A stretch of 44,336 nt of DNA, taken from Candidatus Yanofskybacteria bacterium RIFCSPLOWO2_01_FULL_39_28 (GTDB lineage: Bacteria > Patescibacteriota > Minisyncoccia > 2-02-FULL-40-12 > GWA2-44-9). The DNA is taken from contig MGKE01000015.1 of NCBI GenBank assembly GCA_001794635.1, forward strand, positions 1 through 44,336, read 5' to 3'. The stretch's first letter is position 1; each line of letters starts with the position of its first letter. Below the pieces are notes generated by a model. That model did not search any database, was not told the origin of the DNA, and was given only the letters and a program-made list of their open reading frames with translations. Below are positions 7,663-15,350 of the stretch, piece by piece. Both the position numbers and the translations under genes were made by a program.

Positions 7663-8049
7663 TTAAGTCTTCTCGGCTGATGATTTTCTTCCAGAACCCA
7701 TTGTTTTCCTGATATTACCCCTAAGTGTCCTTGAATTGGTCTTACTTCGGCCATGGATGGGTAGTTTGCGGGCATGACGCAAACCCCGCCAAGTTCCTAT
7801 TTCTTTTAATCTTTTTACATTTTGTCCAACTTCTCGGCGAAGATCTCCCTCCACCTGGTAACTTCTTTCTATGATTTTCTGGATTTTGTTCATTTCTTCA
7901 TCACTTAAGTCTTTGGCTCTTTTGTCCGAATCAACGTGGGCTGATTTTAAAATCAAGGCGCTTAAAGACGCTCCTATACCATAAACATAAGTTAAGGAAT
8001 GCAAGATCTTCTTATTATCTGGAATTGTGATGCCTAATATACGAGCCAT
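7663..8049 (-). CDS. rpsM: 30S ribosomal protein S13
   Basis: 128 aa, normal length. It has MARILGITIPDNKKILHSLTYVYGIG at the start, the GTWRGLRHARKLPIHGR core, and ends with basic residues after GRKSSAEK. S13 contacts P-site tRNA and the 50S subunit. It follows rpmJ, the classical alpha-operon order. Confidence 0.95.
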   Translation of the reverse strand: MARILGITIPDNKKILHSLTYVYGIGASLSALILKSAHVDSDKRAKDLSDEEMNKIQKIIERSYQVEGDLRREVGQNVKRLKEIGTWRGLRHARKLPIHGRSKTNSRTLRGNIRKTMGSGRKSSAEKT

Positions 8050-8165
8050 ACAATAATTAAAAAGTTGAAATTAAAAATTATAATTTAAAATCTTAAAATT
8101 GAATTAATTAAATTAATGGATTTTGAATTGAAATTTTGCATTTTGACTTTTGAATTTTGATTTTC

Positions 8166-8279
8166 TTATCCCTGACGTTGTTTATGTTTTGGATTTTTAC
8201 AGATACAATATAAGCGACCTTTTCGCCTTACTAATTTACATGCGCTACAAATTTTTTTTACACTCGCGCGAACTTTCAT
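8166..8279 (-). CDS. rpmJ: 50S ribosomal protein L36
   Basis: 37 aa, the standard size, read directly from the sequence: [20 protein letters not shown] ... [17 protein letters not shown]. The zinc-binding residues of the C+ type are present (CSAC, C, and H in NPKH). It starts 2 bp after the infA stop. It is easily missed because it is so short. Confidence 0.95.
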   Translation of the reverse strand: MKVRASVKKICSACKLVRRKGRLYCICKNPKHKQRQG

Positions 8280-8281
8280 AA

Positions 8282-8494
8282 TTATAATCTTCTTATTATT
8301 CTTCCTTTTGTCTCATCGGGGCTAAGTTCTAATGTCACCTTATCCCCTATCATTACCTTTATGTAATTCAATCTCATCTTTCCCGCAAGATAGGCCAAAA
8401 CTTCGCGTCCATTATCAAGTTGGACCCTAAATTTAGTATCCGGCAGCGCTTCAATTATGACGCCATTAACTTTTAATTTCTCTCGATTTGACAA
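8282..8494 (-). CDS. infA: Translation initiation factor IF-1
   Basis: 70 aa, an S1-like OB fold ([47 protein letters not shown]). IF-1 blocks the 30S A site during initiation. First gene of the minus-strand operon; the leader of about 100 nt (8495-8600) holds a TAAGCG-TCAC-CGCTTA hairpin at 8532-8547. Confidence 0.96.
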   Translation of the reverse strand: MSNREKLKVNGVIIEALPDTKFRVQLDNGREVLAYLAGKMRLNYIKVMIGDKVTLELSPDETKGRIIRRL

Positions 8495-8603
8495 AATAAA
8501 CCTTTACATCTTAAGAAGACGAAGAGATGCCTAAGCGTCACCGCTTAAAAATCGCGGGTCGTCCTTTATAAATGCTTTAAAGGTGGTAATATTTAGCTCT
8601 TAT

Positions 8604-8632
8604 ATGTTATCAAAACCCTGTTTAAAAGTCAA
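8604..8632 (-). promoter_or_regulatory. Promoter of the infA-rpsI ribosomal operon
   Basis: On the minus strand TTGACT (8632-8627), 17 bp, TAACAT (8609-8604). It lies directly after the stop of the upstream 610-aa gene and gives a roughly 100-nt leader before infA. Confidence 0.65.
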
Positions 8633-8638
8633 CTCTCA

Positions 8639-10471
8639 TTACTCGTACTGTATTTCAAACCTTACTTTTTCCTTGTTTTTAGGCACTTTTGTGACCCAAA
8701 ATGGTGACAATAACACTCTGGCTGAATCAATACCATCAACACTTGTTAGATAGCTGGTGATTTCTTCTTCATTCTTGTTGACTAAATCAGAAATAATTTT
8801 ATCGCTGTCTATCTTACTATAAGCCGGCCCTTGAACTATAACTGAAAATTCTAAAACTTTAGTTTCTTTATTTAAACTAATATTATTAAACTCAAATTTT
8901 AATTTTTCTGGTAAAACTGTCAGATTATCAATATTGCTGACATATTGTGAAATTAAGTTATTTAAATCAGACTCCTTAAACCCGACCGTTTCTAATTCCG
9001 CTATTTGTGTAACTGAAAACGAATCAGCGGCTTCATCCGGTTGAGCGCTGGAAGTTAATTCTTTCAAAACTGGTTTTGATTCAGTTATTATCTTTAGTCC
9101 GGCAGATTGAGTTTCCAGTTCATTTTTGGTAACAGAGATTAATTTATCAGAAACTTGTTTAGTCGCGTTTATATAATCTTCACTGGTTACAACTTTAGCT
9201 TGACCGACAATTCCGCCTTTCATTTGTTCGTCAGAGATACCATAATATTTCTCATATCTTCCAGTATCACCTCTTTCCTTAAAAGCCATTATTCCAAAAC
9301 GTCCCGATCCAACATTGTATAATTCTCCGGCTTTGTCGGCAATTATCTCTACCTCTATTTTACCTGGTGTTATTTCACCGTTTCTGACGGTCATACCAGA
9401 CACAGTAATTGTTTTGAGTGTTCTAAATACTAATCCGCCTGAAGATTCAAATCTGGTTGTAGCAACCAAAACTTGAGGAGCAGTTCCATATTCGTTATAG
9501 ACAGTAATTTTACCCCGGGCTTTCTGGGCCACATCGCGTAGGCCGGTTGATGTAAAAGATTCCTCTAACCTTTTCTCAATTGAGAATAATTGGCCGGGAA
9601 TTCTTCTAGATTCCCAGTTAACATTAGAAAACTGGTCAGAAACGGTTATTTTTAAGTTTAGGTTTAACTCATTAACTACGGGCTTAACTATAACCTTGGC
9701 ACTGCCGACGGAAACATAAATTACAATTGTAAAAATAATAACTACGGCAACAGCGAATAAAGTGAGGGTTTTGTTTTTAAAATCAATATTAAATCCGGGG
9801 CGATGGAAAGAAAGAGGTTTTTTGGAAAAAGTTCTTTTAGGAGCCAAGAATTTTTCAGCTGGTCTTGATTGCCAAACGCTCTCTATTTCATCCAAGGCCT
9901 TTTTTTCTTTTCTTTTAACTTCAATATTTAGAATTGGTTCTGATTTTTTGGAGATATTAACTTTTATTCCGTCGTTTTTAGGAAGTTCAACAATATCTGA
10001 AATACTCTTGGTTTGCCTTTTCATGGCAGCCAACTCAATTTCCGGATCGGAACTATTGATTACATCCCGTTGAAACTGTTCAAAGGCAGTCGAAGACCCT
10101 CCTTCGTCCTCCAATTTTGATTCCTCTTCGCTTGTATCATCTTGACCAGAATCGTCACTTTCACCTTCTTCTGACTCTGGCGCTGGTAATGGTTTTGGTT
10201 CAATTTTATCTTCCCTATTCTTACCGCTTAAAACTCCGAAATTATATTGAAGAGCGAGATTTTTAATAGTTGGGTTAGGGCTAAGAATCAAAACTGAACG
10301 GTTATATTCTTGAGACATTGCCGATAAAATTTCAAAATCAGTTTCATTGGCTAGAGCTTGGTGTCTTTTTGGCAACACAAAAATAACCTCATCAGCCAAA
10401 GCTTTTTTAAAAATATCCAGAATTTCCTCAAAGCGATCATCTTTGAGGATATTTATAATCTTAGTTGACAC
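8639..10471 (-). CDS. Large single-pass membrane protein with baseplate-J-like region
   Basis: 610 aa. The N-terminal ~80 residues look like a small alpha/beta domain (VIFVLPKRHQALANETDFEIL ... RSVLILSPN), then an acidic linker (about 90-130), a basic stretch, and one membrane segment at about 234-254. The large outer part starts AKVIVKPVVNELNLN and contains KARGKITVYNEYGTAPQVLVATTRF followed by TVSGMTVRNGEITPG, features I associate with baseplate J-like proteins widely annotated in Patescibacteria. The start is GTG with a TATAAT box (10479-10484) only 7 bp upstream, so probably leaderless. The function is unknown; an envelope or secretion structure is a guess. Confidence 0.65.
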   Translation of the reverse strand: MSTKIINILKDDRFEEILDIFKKALADEVIFVLPKRHQALANETDFEILSAMSQEYNRSVLILSPNPTIKNLALQYNFGVLSGKNREDKIEPKPLPAPESEEGESDDSGQDDTSEEESKLEDEGGSSTAFEQFQRDVINSSDPEIELAAMKRQTKSISDIVELPKNDGIKVNISKKSEPILNIEVKRKEKKALDEIESVWQSRPAEKFLAPKRTFSKKPLSFHRPGFNIDFKNKTLTLFAVAVVIIFTIVIYVSVGSAKVIVKPVVNELNLNLKITVSDQFSNVNWESRRIPGQLFSIEKRLEESFTSTGLRDVAQKARGKITVYNEYGTAPQVLVATTRFESSGGLVFRTLKTITVSGMTVRNGEITPGKIEVEIIADKAGELYNVGSGRFGIMAFKERGDTGRYEKYYGISDEQMKGGIVGQAKVVTSEDYINATKQVSDKLISVTKNELETQSAGLKIITESKPVLKELTSSAQPDEAADSFSVTQIAELETVGFKESDLNNLISQYVSNIDNLTVLPEKLKFEFNNISLNKETKVLEFSVIVQGPAYSKIDSDKIISDLVNKNEEEITSYLTSVDGIDSARVLLSPFWVTKVPKNKEKVRFEIQYE

Positions 10472-10524
10472 TACTTTAATTATACAACGAATCTAGAAAA
10501 ACGAAATCAACAGGGTCTTTTTTA

Positions 10525-10549
10525 AACAAAAAGTCCCGGATAGGGACTT
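10525..10549 (-). terminator. Terminator of the 50-aa small gene
   Basis: Minus strand AAGTCCC-TATCC-GGGACTT followed by TTTTG. Confidence 0.85.
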
Positions 10550-10553
10550 GGTA

Positions 10554-10706
10554 CTAAAACTCTATGCGTCTAGTTTGTCTGGTAAAAAGGTCGAAGTAAA
10601 ATAATTGACAAATAGATCGGAAAGAAACCCCGGGTCTTAAATTTGCCCAATAATCAGCTCTTGATTGAATCTCTTGAACAATCTGTTCTGGAGTTTTTCT
10701 TTCCAT
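10554..10706 (-). CDS. Small 50-aa protein, own transcription unit
   Basis: Read from the sequence: starts MERKTPEQIVQEIQSRADYW and ends FTRQTRRIEF. It has an AGAGG ribosome-binding site 5 nt before the ATG, a promoter (TTGACA, 10766-10761, overlapping the end of dus) and an intrinsic terminator just after the stop. The protein is basic with a hydrophobic-aromatic centre (SICQLFYFDLF). I know no family for it. The complete set of signals makes it a convincing gene even though it is short. Confidence 0.7.
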   Translation of the reverse strand: MERKTPEQIVQEIQSRADYWANLRPGVSFRSICQLFYFDLFTRQTRRIEF

Positions 10707-10737
10707 AATAACCTCTTTTTTCAAGGGTTCTTATCAA

Positions 10738-10766
10738 TAATTAATATATTATTTTAACTTTGTCAA
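10738..10766 (-). promoter_or_regulatory. Promoter of the 50-aa small gene
   Basis: Minus strand TTGACA (10766-10761), 17 bp, TAATTA (10743-10738). The -35 box is inside the last codons of dus. Confidence 0.6.
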
Positions 10767-11765
10767 TATTTCTAAAACTTCTGACCTACTTTTTGTATTC
10801 ATCAGTTCTGTCCTTAACTCCTTAGCTCCACCAAAACTATTAATATAAATCTTGAAGAATCGTTTCATGACATCAAAATTTTTGCTTGCCCCGTGATTGC
10901 GAAGCAATTTTATGGGGCCTTCCGGCCACAATTTCTCAAAATTATCTAAGTGTTTTAATAGCAGGTTAACTCTATCCTTTTGCGCATGTTCCGCATTTTC
11001 CGCATCTGTAAAAAACCAGGGATTCTCAAATATCCCCCGCCCCACCATAATTCCGTCTAAGCCATATGCTTTCGCTTTTTGTCTGACATCAGCCATATTT
11101 TTGACATCCCCATTGCCGATTATCAACGGTTTCGTTGATAATCGTCCTGAGCTTGCCGAAGGACTTCCATGAATTTCTTCGGCTATTTTTGCTATCTTAT
11201 CCAGCTCATCCCAATGAGCGAGAACTTTGGACATTTCTTTGCGGGTACGGGCGTGAATTGAAAGAGCGGTAATTTCTGTATCTAAAAGATTCTTAATCCA
11301 ATCGTGGTCAATTTTATTAACTCCGAGTCTAGTCTTGACAGAAACTGGTAGTGGACCGGCGCCACGAATGGTTTCTTTAATTATTTCTTTTGCCAGTTCT
11401 GGGTTTTTCATCAAAGCTGCGCCAGCGCCTTGTTTTTCAACTGATTTATCGGGGCAACCCATATTTACATCAACTCCATCAAATCCTAATTCTTGAGCCA
11501 GTTGAGCGCACTTATACATATTCTCTGGTTTAGAACTAAAAAATTGAACAACTATTGGCCGTTCGTTTTCAGTAAAATATAATTCTCCTTTAAATTTTTC
11601 CGGACCAATTGCACAAATACCATCTGCTGAAATAAATTCCGTGAAAAAAACATCGGGTTTACCCGCCTCAATAACAACCTGCCTAAACGCCCAATCAGTC
11701 ACATTCGCCATCGGCGCCAGCACCGTAAAAGGCTTATTTAGTTTTTCCCAGAAATTTTGAGACAT
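10749..11765 (-). CDS. dus: tRNA-dihydrouridine synthase
   Basis: 338 aa from the ATG at 11765 (MSQNFWEKLNKPFTVLAPM). The flavoprotein reduces uridines in tRNA D-loops. Visible: FMN barrel start LAPMANVTD, the catalytic Cys in VNMGCPDKSVEKQGAGAALM, KTRLGV, SIHARTRKEM and IIGNGDV. An ATG 15 codons upstream (11810) overlaps a TATAAT box (11809-11814), so transcription would begin after it; this favours the 11765 start. An in-frame insertion of about 14 residues (SPSASSGRL) at 11130-11175 is encoded by a palindromic repeat (GTCCTGAGCTTGCCGAAGGA) seen in many environmental genomes. Confidence 0.92.
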   Translation of the reverse strand: MSQNFWEKLNKPFTVLAPMANVTDWAFRQVVIEAGKPDVFFTEFISADGICAIGPEKFKGELYFTENERPIVVQFFSSKPENMYKCAQLAQELGFDGVDVNMGCPDKSVEKQGAGAALMKNPELAKEIIKETIRGAGPLPVSVKTRLGVNKIDHDWIKNLLDTEITALSIHARTRKEMSKVLAHWDELDKIAKIAEEIHGSPSASSGRLSTKPLIIGNGDVKNMADVRQKAKAYGLDGIMVGRGIFENPWFFTDAENAEHAQKDRVNLLLKHLDNFEKLWPEGPIKLLRNHGASKNFDVMKRFFKIYINSFGGAKELRTELMNTKSRSEVLEILTKLK

Positions 11766-11842
11766 AAAAAATCTCTCGCTTTTTGTTTGTTGATTGTTTA
11801 GTTGAATCATTATACCAAAAACCTATAATTTATTAATACTAC

Positions 11843-11871
11843 TTTACATATACTTAACTTTGTGCTATTAT
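11843..11871 (+). promoter_or_regulatory. Promoter of the 47-aa zinc-ribbon gene
   Basis: TTTACA (11843-11848), 17 bp, TATTAT (11866-11871), 18 bp before the ATG. Confidence 0.65.
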
Positions 11872-11889
11872 ATAAGTTGGGGGTGTAAA

Positions 11890-12033
11890 ATGAAGAAGCA
11901 GTATCCTGATGACTATAATCCGCCCAACCATGGAAAATGTGAGAGGTGCGGATACTCCACAAAATCTCATAACCCACGATGGCTAGTCTTGTGTCCTGAG
12001 CACTGGCAAGAACTCGCCAAGAGAAGTTCATAA
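11890..12033 (+). CDS. Small 47-aa zinc-ribbon-like protein
   Basis: Read directly: MKKQYPDDYNPPNHGKCERC ... WLVLCPEHWQELAKRSS. It has a C-x2-C (KCERC) and a C-x2-H (LCPEH) about 18 residues apart, a likely zinc site. The ribosome-binding site GGGGGTG lies 4-5 nt before the ATG. A promoter and a strong terminator frame it, so it is a complete single-gene unit. Family unknown; small zinc ribbons often bind nucleic acids or proteins. Confidence 0.7.
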   Translation: MKKQYPDDYNPPNHGKCERCGYSTKSHNPRWLVLCPEHWQELAKRSS

Positions 12034-12065
12034 ACGCCTGCCGGTACATCCGACGGGCGTTTCTT
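12032..12065 (+). terminator. Terminator of the 47-aa gene
   Basis: Stem AAACGCC ... GGCGTTT with inner CCGG/CCG pairing, followed by TTCTT. It starts at the stop codon. Confidence 0.8.
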
Positions 12066-12090
12066 AAAAAATAAAATATTAATAAAATCC

Positions 12091-12316
12091 CGTAGCCCTA
12101 CCCCATCTGAATCAATACAACGAATAGATAGAGTTATAGGCTGAATGACGCATTTTTGCCGGGAACCGATGGGGGTGGTCAGGCTCGGTCGGGATTTTGG
12201 CCGATCCGCATGGCCTGACCGGGGGTAACCCCCAGCGGTCGGATAAAAATAGGAATGAAGCCTATATAACTCTCTATGAGGCGTAGTCCTTTGATGAAGA
12301 TGGGGTGGGGCGAGAG
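12091..12316 (-). ncRNA. Candidate structured RNA, copy 2 of a two-member family
   Basis: 226-nt rod-like foldback filling the 287-bp gap downstream of holB. On the minus strand the closing stem GCCCCACCCCATCT pairs with AGATGGGGTAGGGC (13 of 14). A bubble follows, then a ~17-bp stem (AGGCT/AGCCT region), ATTTTT/AAAAT, CCG/CGG and GGGGG/CCCCC pairs, and an apical GGTCAGGC/GGCCTGACC hairpin. Ends match element 1 (1559-1788): 5' CGCC...TTCATC, 3' TATTCGTTGTATTGATTCA then GGCTACG. The rod with one central bubble recalls 6S RNA, but I see no diagnostic 6S sequence. Not RNase P, tmRNA or SRP RNA by motif. Confidence 0.55.
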
Positions 12317-12320
12317 GGAG

Positions 12321-13160
12321 TTATAAGTTAAGAAGAAAATTCTCCAATGCCAATCGGTGATTATATTGCGGTTGAGAGATAAGTTGGTTGAGAGCGAGCA
12401 GGTTCTCAACAATTTTTTTATTTTTAGGCGAGCTAGCTAAATGAGCTGAAATCCAGTGAAGCCAGTAGCTCGCTGTTTCGGTGTATTTCTCACTTTCATA
12501 CATCTTCTTGGCATACTCCATTCTTTCAAAAATTCCTCTATTCAAAAGCTTCCTTAAGTCATCTATTGATGCCTTGATTTTGGCCAAATCGCCTGAATCA
12601 ATTATGTTTTTAATTAAACCGATTCTGCCTCCAGAAATTTTAATCAAAAAATCTTTATCTTCTTTGTTTAATTTTTTATTTTGAGAAACAAAATCACTTA
12701 TTTCCCGATTGTTTAACGGTAAAAATTTAACCTCTTCACACCTAGACAAAATTGTTGCCGGCAAAAGTCCAGAAACAGAACTAATTAATATAATTGTGGA
12801 ATCGGACGGCGGTTCCTCCAGTATTTTTAAAAAAGCATTAGCCGCCTCATTGGTTAAGCTGTGAGCATTATTTATTAAAACTATTCTCCATCCCCCGTTA
12901 TATGATTTGAATGATAAAAATCTCCTTAAGTCTCGAATGTCTTCAATGTATAGTTTTGTTTCCTCGTCTGCAATTTTGGGTTCAATAAATTTAAAATCTT
13001 GATTTTGTTCAACTTCGCCGAATATAGATTTAGCCAATTCTAAAGCAAAAGTTTTTTTACCAATCATTTCTGGACCAGTAAATAGGTAAGCATGCCCAAG
13101 AGTGTCATTTTTAATGAGATTTTTAAAATATTTTAATTGTTTCGTATGACCAATCACCAT
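12321..13160 (-). CDS. holB: DNA polymerase III delta' subunit (clamp loader)
   Basis: 279 aa. Clamp-loader AAA+ fold: P-loop GPEMIGKKTFALELA near residue 29, Walker-B-like region VLINNAHSLTNEAANAFLKILEEPP and sensor/SRC motif LSRCEEVKFLPL. It lacks the four-cysteine zinc module usual in gamma/tau and is shorter than E. coli HolB (334 aa). It helps load the sliding clamp. The ATG is at 13160; upstream lies a 7-bp tandem repeat and murG. Confidence 0.88.
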   Translation of the reverse strand: MVIGHTKQLKYFKNLIKNDTLGHAYLFTGPEMIGKKTFALELAKSIFGEVEQNQDFKFIEPKIADEETKLYIEDIRDLRRFLSFKSYNGGWRIVLINNAHSLTNEAANAFLKILEEPPSDSTIILISSVSGLLPATILSRCEEVKFLPLNNREISDFVSQNKKLNKEDKDFLIKISGGRIGLIKNIIDSGDLAKIKASIDDLRKLLNRGIFERMEYAKKMYESEKYTETASYWLHWISAHLASSPKNKKIVENLLALNQLISQPQYNHRLALENFLLNL

Positions 13161-13192
13161 GAGTAGTAAGTAGTAAGTAGTAAGTAGTAAGG
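13161..13192. repeat. Tandem 7-bp repeat (GTAGTAA)
   Basis: Four head-to-tail copies of GTAGTAA between murG and holB, followed by a short AGGTTT-CAAA-AACCTTT-like hairpin. Confidence 0.85.
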
Positions 13193-13214
13193 TTTCAAAA
13201 ACCTTTAATACATA

Positions 13215-14318
13215 CTACCTAATACTTGATACAAGCTCCCGTGCGATAATATCTGCTGCATCGGGTGTGGCGAATTTTTTTATACTATCGCTAATTTTAA
13301 TATAATTATCGGGATTTAAAATATTCTCAATTGTTCTAAGTAAACTGTCAGAGTTAAAATTTGGCTCTTCTATTAGTCGTCCGCCGTAAGAGCTGAATTC
13401 GGCGGCATTTAGGTATTGATGATTAGCCGGTGAATTTAAAATAGGCACCACTATCGCCGGCTTGCCAACTTGAGCAATTTCAAACAAGAGACTGCCGCCG
13501 GCTCTTGCAACTATAATATCGGCCAAAGAATAAGCTAAAGTAAGCTGGTTTTCATCTAAAAACGAGTACAGACGGTAACTTTCAGGGGCTATTTTATCGG
13601 CTTCAGTTTTAACCGAATCGTATTGGCTCTCTCCGCATTGATGAATTATATTAAGCTTTTGGATTAATGCCGGAAGACCAGATATAACCACATCATTTAA
13701 TACCTTAGCGCCCCGACTTCCACCTAAAACAAGAACCGTCGGTTTAGGTTGGCTGAAATTAAAATATTGAATAGCTGAATTCTTGTCGCCTTGGCTGAGA
13801 TCTTTACGGATAGGATTACCGGTTAATATTGTTTTTGCGACATTTAAATATTTTGCCGAATCACTAAATGAAATAAATATTTTTTTTGCAAATTTACTTA
13901 TAATTTTATTGGCTAATCCAGGCACTGAATCAGACTCATGCGTAAAAACTGGAATCATATAAAGCTTCGCCACCAGAGCAGGAACTACCGAAACATAACC
14001 GCCCTTAGTAAATACAACATCGGGCATAAATAAAAAAAGATACCATAACGACTGGACGAAACTTGCCAGAACTTTAAAGGGATCGGCCAGAGAGGCCAAG
14101 CTGGGGTACCTTCTGAATTTGCCGGCGGTTACTTTTTTGAAAGGAAGATTGTTTTCTTTTGCCGCCCTTTCTAAAAAAATACTGCTCCCCAGCATCATCA
14201 ATTTTAAATTCAAACCCTGAAGTGAAGCTTGTTCTTTCAGAGATCTAGCCACGACAACAAGCGGATACACGTGTCCGCCCGAACCCCCGCCAACCAAAAG
14301 AATTCTTCGTTCTATCAT
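13215..14318 (-). CDS. murG: UDP-GlcNAc:lipid I transferase MurG
   Basis: 367 aa, normal length. It adds GlcNAc to lipid I to make lipid II on the inner face of the membrane. Visible: N-terminal GGGSGGHVYPL, TKGGYVSVVPALVA and TGNPIRKDL, then the donor domain VLVLGGSRGAKVLN and the UDP-binding segment ARAGGSLLFEIAQVGKPAIVVPI. The ATG start is at 14318, 7 bp downstream of the MGMT-like gene, so they may be co-transcribed. Its presence indicates the cell makes its own peptidoglycan precursor. Confidence 0.95.
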   Translation of the reverse strand: MIERRILLVGGGSGGHVYPLVVVARSLKEQASLQGLNLKLMMLGSSIFLERAAKENNLPFKKVTAGKFRRYPSLASLADPFKVLASFVQSLWYLFLFMPDVVFTKGGYVSVVPALVAKLYMIPVFTHESDSVPGLANKIISKFAKKIFISFSDSAKYLNVAKTILTGNPIRKDLSQGDKNSAIQYFNFSQPKPTVLVLGGSRGAKVLNDVVISGLPALIQKLNIIHQCGESQYDSVKTEADKIAPESYRLYSFLDENQLTLAYSLADIIVARAGGSLLFEIAQVGKPAIVVPILNSPANHQYLNAAEFSSYGGRLIEEPNFNSDSLLRTIENILNPDNYIKISDSIKKFATPDAADIIARELVSSIR

Positions 14319-14325
14319 AAACTAA

Positions 14326-14580
14326 TTATATCATTACCCTTTCACTGGTTAAAATTTCTTTTTTAATTTTTGATCCCCTGTTATATCCGCCTATTTGACC
14401 GTCGCTTCGGACGACTCTATGGCAAGGAATTGACGGATCATAATTTTTATTCAAAATATTTCCCACCGCCCGAAAAGCTTTCGGTTTTCCAGACAACTTT
14501 GCCACTTCTTTGTATGTTAAAACTTTACCCCTCGGGATCTTACTTACAATTCTGTAAACCTTTTCTTTAAATTTAGTCAT
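14326..14580 (-). CDS. MGMT-like DNA-binding protein (Ogt/ATL family, short form)
   Basis: 84 aa: only the C-terminal DNA-binding domain of O6-alkylguanine-DNA alkyltransferases. It has the helix-turn-helix start FKEKVYRIVSKIPRGKVLTYKEVA, the arginine-finger region AFRAVGNIL and the active-site motif PCHRVV with its Cys intact, then GGYNRG. With the Cys present it may be a minimal alkyltransferase; short forms can also act as lesion sensors for excision repair. Adjacent to murG in the same direction. Confidence 0.88.
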   Translation of the reverse strand: MTKFKEKVYRIVSKIPRGKVLTYKEVAKLSGKPKAFRAVGNILNKNYDPSIPCHRVVRSDGQIGGYNRGSKIKKEILTSERVMI

Positions 14581-14592
14581 TGTCAGAAAGAC

Positions 14593-14621
14593 TTGACAAG
14601 TTAATTAAATTTTGATATAAT
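14593..14621 (+). promoter_or_regulatory. Perfect consensus promoter of an RNA gene
   Basis: TTGACA (14593-14598), 17 bp, TATAAT (14616-14621). Exact consensus with optimal spacing. No convincing protein follows, which points to a strongly transcribed RNA. Confidence 0.85.
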
Positions 14622-14627
14622 TGTCAT

Positions 14628-15021
14628 ATAAGCTAAAGTGGGTTCACTAGTGTAAACAATACAAGAAAAAGGCGATTATTTCTACTAGTGAGCCCCCTGG
14701 AATGTCCTTGAGGCAGGCCTGCGTCACGCATGAGGACGTAGTGGGGCTCTTTAAAAATAAAAGCAAAAGAAAAACTAAAAAACAGAAAGCCTTGATTACT
14801 GGAACGCGGCCGCGATTCACCAGTCATCAAGGGAGGTTAGGAGGTCCAGGGGCGGCACTCCGGATGGAGACCTACCCCTGGTCCCAAGAGCTGATTGCGC
14901 CCACTGGGGCAATCTCCCGCGACTCACGCGGGGCCGACCGAAGGAAGGGCCTGAGAACCCAACCAGAGGCAAAGCTCTGTTCTTTTTCCAAGGCCGGTTG
15001 CTGAACAAGCACCGGTCTTTT
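14628..15021 (+). ncRNA. Candidate ~395-nt structured RNA
   Basis: This 439-bp gene-free stretch starts at a perfect promoter and ends in an intrinsic terminator. It folds into successive hairpins: CACTAGT (14645) with ACTAGTG (14684); GAGCCCC (14690) with GGGGCTC (14743); CTTGAT/ATCAAG with ACTGG/CCAGT around GCGGCCGC (about 14791-14831); CCAGGGG/CCCCTGG (about 14850-14882); GATTGC-CCC/GGG-GCAATC (about 14892-14913); CCCGCG/CGCGGG; CAGAG/CTCTG. GC content is much higher than in the flanks. A 100-codon frame (14702-15004) crosses it but has no ribosome-binding site. I tested it by eye for tmRNA, RNase P and SRP signatures and found none. Confidence 0.5.
14994..15021 (+). terminator. Terminator of the structured RNA
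   Basis: CCGGT-T-GCT / AGC-ACCGG stem around GAACA, followed by TCTTTTATTT. It overlaps the stop codon of the convergent tRNA-binding gene. Confidence 0.75.
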
Positions 15022-15349
15022 ATTTAATAGGAGTTCCCTCCTTAACTTCCGACTCTGGAGCAAGTAGTACTGGCCCCAGTTCATCGGAGGCCGCCAAGAG
15101 CATGCCTTGGGACTCATGACCCATCAGTTTACGAGGTTCGAGATTCGCGACAATTACTATCTGTTTACCAATCAAAATCGCCGGTTCATAAACTGTGCCG
15201 ATACCGGCCACTAATTGCCTCTCTCCTAATTCACCAACTTCAATTTGCAATCTCACTAACTTATCCGAACCCTCCACTCTTTGGGCTTCAAGGATTTTCG
15301 CCACTCTCAAGTCTAATTTTTTGAAGTCATCGTAAGTAATCGCATCCAT
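15020..15349 (-). CDS. Free-standing tRNA-binding domain (MetRS beta-like)
   Basis: 109 aa from ATG at 15349 (MDAITYDDFKKLDLRVAKIL). An OB-fold tRNA-binding domain homologous to the C-terminus of methionyl-tRNA synthetase, Trbp111 and CsaA; signature LDLRVAKI, DKLVRLQIEVGELG and VANLEPRKLMGHESQGMLLA. It would bind the outside corner of tRNA as a dimer and may help a truncated MetRS in trans. No Shine-Dalgarno site is seen. It lies 1 bp after the HAD-like remnant. Confidence 0.9.
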   Translation of the reverse strand: MDAITYDDFKKLDLRVAKILEAQRVEGSDKLVRLQIEVGELGERQLVAGIGTVYEPAILIGKQIVIVANLEPRKLMGHESQGMLLAASDELGPVLLAPESEVKEGTPIK

Positions 15350-15350
15350 T

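Noticed and set aside
12091-12316. SRP RNA, because of a GGTCAGGC segment
   Set aside because: The following GGAAGG and AGCAGC bases of the SRP apical loop are missing, and the supported strand is the opposite one.
14702-15004. 100-codon frame on plus inside the structured RNA
   Set aside because: No ribosome-binding site, spans many strong hairpins and ends in the terminator loop; no family resemblance. Kept as RNA candidate instead.
14628-15021. tmRNA or RNase P RNA
   Set aside because: No tRNA-like end with T-arm or tag frame, and no GAGGAAAGTCC or ACAGAA-type conserved regions.
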